A DNA stretch of 6,653 nt from Deltaproteobacteria bacterium (GTDB lineage: Bacteria; Desulfobacterota; GWC2-55-46; JAUVFY01): assembly GCA_030594025.1 (NCBI GenBank), contig JAUVFY010000068.1, positions 1-6,653 on the forward strand. The letters run 5' to 3'. Numbering within the stretch: the stretch's first letter is position 1; every line of letters begins with the position of its first letter. The notes beneath the pieces are model-generated. The model had not been told where the DNA came from, did not search any database, and was given only the letters and a program-made list of their open reading frames with translations. The position numbers and the translations under genes are program-made. Of the stretch, positions 4,572 through 6,653 are shown one piece after another.

Positions 4572-6053
4572 ATGGAAAAATTAAAATATTTCCCACCTTT
4601 AGAGGACTTTAAGGAGAAGGCGCGCACATACAACATTGTGCCCGTTTACAGGGAAATCCTCGCCGACACGGAGACGCCGGTCTCGGCCTTCATGAAGATA
4701 GACGACGGAGGGGAGGCCTTTCTTCTCGAAAGCGTTGAAGGCGGAGAGAAGTGGGGGAGGTACAGCTTCCTGGGCACCTCACCCATGGCTGTTATAAAGA
4801 GCAAGGGAAGGAACGTAGAAGTAGTCGAGGGCCAGAAAACACGCGTTGAAGAGGGAGACCCCCTGGAACTTCTTAAGGGATTTATGTCCAGGTACAGGGC
4901 CGCAGAAGTGAAAGGTGCGCCCAGGTTCTTCGGGGGGGCGATAGGGCACATCGGTTATGACTTCGTAAGGCACATAGAGCGCCTGCCAGACCTGGCCCCC
5001 AGGGACCTTGACCTCCATGAGCTCTTTTTCATAATAACCGACACCTTCGTTGTTTTCGACAACATGGAGCACAAGATAATTGTCGTATGCAACGCCTACA
5101 TCGGCGAGGGTTCCGATCCGGAAAATGTATATAAAGAGTCGCTTGAGAAGATCGACTCTCTCCTGAAGCGCCTGAGGGAGGGCAAGATTCCCGCAAAGGA
5201 TATCTCCCAAGCACCGGACGGCGTTACCTCTAACTTCCCGAAGGCGGATTTCATGGAGACCGTCCGGAAGGTTAAAAGATATATAATGGAAGGTGACATC
5301 ATCCAGAGTGTGATTTCCCAGAGGTTTGAGACCGCCCTCAACTGCGAACCCTTCGACATCTACAGGTCTTTAAGGGTTATAAACCCATCGCCTTACATGT
5401 TTTTTTTAAGGCTCGGAGGGGTGGTTCTCGCCGGTTCCTCCCCGGAGATACTCGTAAGGGTGGAAGGCAGAGAGATAAACGTAAGGCCAATCGCAGGGAC
5501 CAGGCCGCGGGGGGTGGACGAGGCGGAGGACCGCTCGCTGGAAAAGGAGCTTCTTTCTGACCCCAAGGAGAGGGCGGAGCACGTAATGCTCGTTGACCTG
5601 GGCCGAAACGATGTGGGTAGAGTATGCGAGGCGGGCACGGTCAATGTGGACGAATTCATGGTCACCGAGAAGTACTCCCACGTGATGCACATAGTGTCCA
5701 ACGTTATTGGCCGTATGAGGGGAGGCCTCGATGCCTTCGATGCCCTGAGGGCGTGCTTTCCTGCTGGGACCCTCACGGGCGCGCCGAAGATAAGGGCCAT
5801 GGAGATAATCGAGGAGGTGGAGCCCTGCAAACGCGGTATATACGGCGGGTCGGTGGGTTACTTCGGTTTCTCCGGTAACATGGACATGTGTATTACGATA
5901 AGGACCGTCGTTATAAAGGACGGACGCATATACGTGCAGGCAGGGGCGGGCATCGTGGCCGACTCCGACCCGGAAAGGGAATACGAGGAGACCGTGAACA
6001 AGGCCAAGGGTATCTTGAAGGCAGTGGAAATGGCCAGGCAGGGTTTTACTTAA
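4572..6053 (+). CDS. trpE: Anthranilate synthase component I
   Basis: TrpE converts chorismate to anthranilate, using ammonia supplied by the TrpG glutaminase. The protein has about 493 residues. The N-terminal regulatory domain carries LLES at 51-54 followed by EGGEKWGRYSFLG, the tryptophan feedback site and a feature separating TrpE from PabB. The chorismate-binding domain shows SPEILV, PIAGTRPRG (306-314), EHVMLVDLGRND with H337, PAGTLTGAPK (397-406) and AGAGIVADSDPEREYEET. The frame opens at a TTG at 4566, but the ATG at 4572 gives the usual beginning MEKLKYFPPLEDF. No Shine-Dalgarno sequence is visible before either. It follows a strong terminator and a putative Trp leader, and precedes trpG by 29 bases. 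Codon use resembles the ribosomal-protein genes, so recent transfer is not indicated. Confidence 0.96.
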   Translation: MEKLKYFPPLEDFKEKARTYNIVPVYREILADTETPVSAFMKIDDGGEAFLLESVEGGEKWGRYSFLGTSPMAVIKSKGRNVEVVEGQKTRVEEGDPLELLKGFMSRYRAAEVKGAPRFFGGAIGHIGYDFVRHIERLPDLAPRDLDLHELFFIITDTFVVFDNMEHKIIVVCNAYIGEGSDPENVYKESLEKIDSLLKRLREGKIPAKDISQAPDGVTSNFPKADFMETVRKVKRYIMEGDIIQSVISQRFETALNCEPFDIYRSLRVINPSPYMFFLRLGGVVLAGSSPEILVRVEGREINVRPIAGTRPRGVDEAEDRSLEKELLSDPKERAEHVMLVDLGRNDVGRVCEAGTVNVDEFMVTEKYSHVMHIVSNVIGRMRGGLDAFDALRACFPAGTLTGAPKIRAMEIIEEVEPCKRGIYGGSVGYFGFSGNMDMCITIRTVVIKDGRIYVQAGAGIVADSDPEREYEETVNKAKGILKAVEMARQGFT

Positions 6054-6082
6054 ATCCAAGAACCATGCATTAAAAGATCAGC

Positions 6083-6646
6083 ATGCTTTTGATGATTGAC
6101 AATTACGATTCCTTCACCTACAACCTTGTCCAGTACCTGCTGGAGATGGGCGAAGAAGTAAGGGTGGTAAGGAACGACGCAATAAAGGTCGACCAGATAG
6201 AGGGCCGCATACCCGAAAGGATAGTCATATCCCCCGGCCCCTGCGACCCGAAAAAGGCGGGCATATCGGTGGACGTTGTAAAGAGGTTTACCGGGAAGGT
6301 CCCTATTCTGGGAGTGTGCCTCGGCCACCAGGCGATAGGCTATGCCTTCGGGATGGACGTAGTGAGGGCACAAAGGCTTATGCACGGCAAAACCTCGATG
6401 GTTTACCACGACGGTAAGACCATCTTCAAGGGCTTAATTAACCCCTTTGAGGCGAACAGGTACCACTCGCTCATATTAAAGCGCGATGATCTCCCGGAAT
6501 GCCTCGAGGTAAGCGCATGGACGGACCGCGACGAGATAATGGGCATAAGGCACAGAAAATACCCGGTCGAAGGGGTACAGTTCCACCCGGAGTCGATATT
6601 GACTTCAACGGGCAAAAATTTATTAAGGAACTTCATTAATATATAA
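6083..6646 (+). CDS. trpG: Anthranilate synthase component II, glutamine amidotransferase
   Basis: This is a class I glutamine amidotransferase that hydrolyses glutamine and passes ammonia to TrpE. The 187-residue protein is the usual stand-alone length. It starts MLLMIDNYDSFTYNLVQYL, carries SPGPCDP at 50-56, the nucleophile C79 in GVCLGHQAI, HGKTS at 101-105, and H168 and E170 of the catalytic triad in GVQFHPES. The sequence does not distinguish TrpG from PabA; adjacency to trpE gives the name, and the subunit may also serve folate synthesis, as in some bacteria. The ATG at 6083 gives the family start, but the 29-base gap after trpE holds no good ribosome site. The window ends seven bases after the stop, so no fusion to TrpD exists here and later trp genes are unseen. 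Confidence 0.94.
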   Translation: MLLMIDNYDSFTYNLVQYLLEMGEEVRVVRNDAIKVDQIEGRIPERIVISPGPCDPKKAGISVDVVKRFTGKVPILGVCLGHQAIGYAFGMDVVRAQRLMHGKTSMVYHDGKTIFKGLINPFEANRYHSLILKRDDLPECLEVSAWTDRDEIMGIRHRKYPVEGVQFHPESILTSTGKNLLRNFINI

Positions 6647-6653
6647 AGCTAAC

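Noticed and set aside
4572..6053. Aminodeoxychorismate synthase (PabB) instead of TrpE
   Set aside because: The LLES and EGGEKWGRYSFLG segments and the full-length N-terminal domain fit TrpE, and the upstream Trp-codon leader agrees.
1..6653. CRISPR array, insertion sequence, attachment site, rRNA or tRNA gene
   Set aside because: No spaced direct repeats, transposase-like ORF, terminal inverted repeats or RNA-gene consensus were seen.

Overview
The window is a bacterial chromosomal segment with every gene on the + strand. It covers the end of the spc ribosomal-protein region and the whole alpha operon, followed by the first two genes of tryptophan biosynthesis. The order is adk (3' end only), map, infA, rpmJ, rpsM, rpsK, rpsD, rpoA, rplQ, trpE, trpG. 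The block up to rplQ is the classical bacterial order, so it is vertically inherited core genome. The organism cannot be named with confidence. Arginine is written mostly AGG and isoleucine largely ATA even in ribosomal proteins, GC is moderate (near 50%), and four of the genes start with TTG or GTG. L36 and S4 are both the zinc-cysteine forms. A deltaproteobacterial (Desulfobacterota) or Nitrospirota-like lineage is a guess from codon style and protein sequence, not a demonstrated placement.

Positions 1-1274 hold the adenylate kinase tail, methionine aminopeptidase, translation initiation factor IF-1 and ribosomal protein L36. The infA-rpmJ gap (1059-1160) contains an imperfect copy of the rpmJ start region that makes an eight-residue mini-ORF. 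Positions 1275-4356 hold S13, S11, S4, the RNA polymerase alpha subunit and L17. A GC-rich leader with small inverted repeats precedes S13.

The most interesting stretch is 4356-4571, between rplQ and trpE. A 32-codon ORF starts on the last base of the rplQ stop codon (TAATG) and carries two consecutive Trp codons. Those codons lie in the loop of a hairpin that is followed by a T-rich run. A second, stronger intrinsic terminator follows at 4476-4510, then a promoter-like element, then trpE. This has the parts expected of a tryptophan leader-peptide attenuator, here placed directly behind a ribosomal-protein operon. The exact switching scheme cannot be settled by eye.

trpE and trpG encode the two subunits of anthranilate synthase, which converts chorismate and glutamine to anthranilate, the first committed step to tryptophan. 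Neither has a visible Shine-Dalgarno sequence, unlike several of the ribosomal-protein genes. The window ends seven bases after trpG, so the rest of any trp operon is not visible. No mobile element, CRISPR array, tRNA or rRNA gene was seen, and no convincing gene lies on the minus strand.
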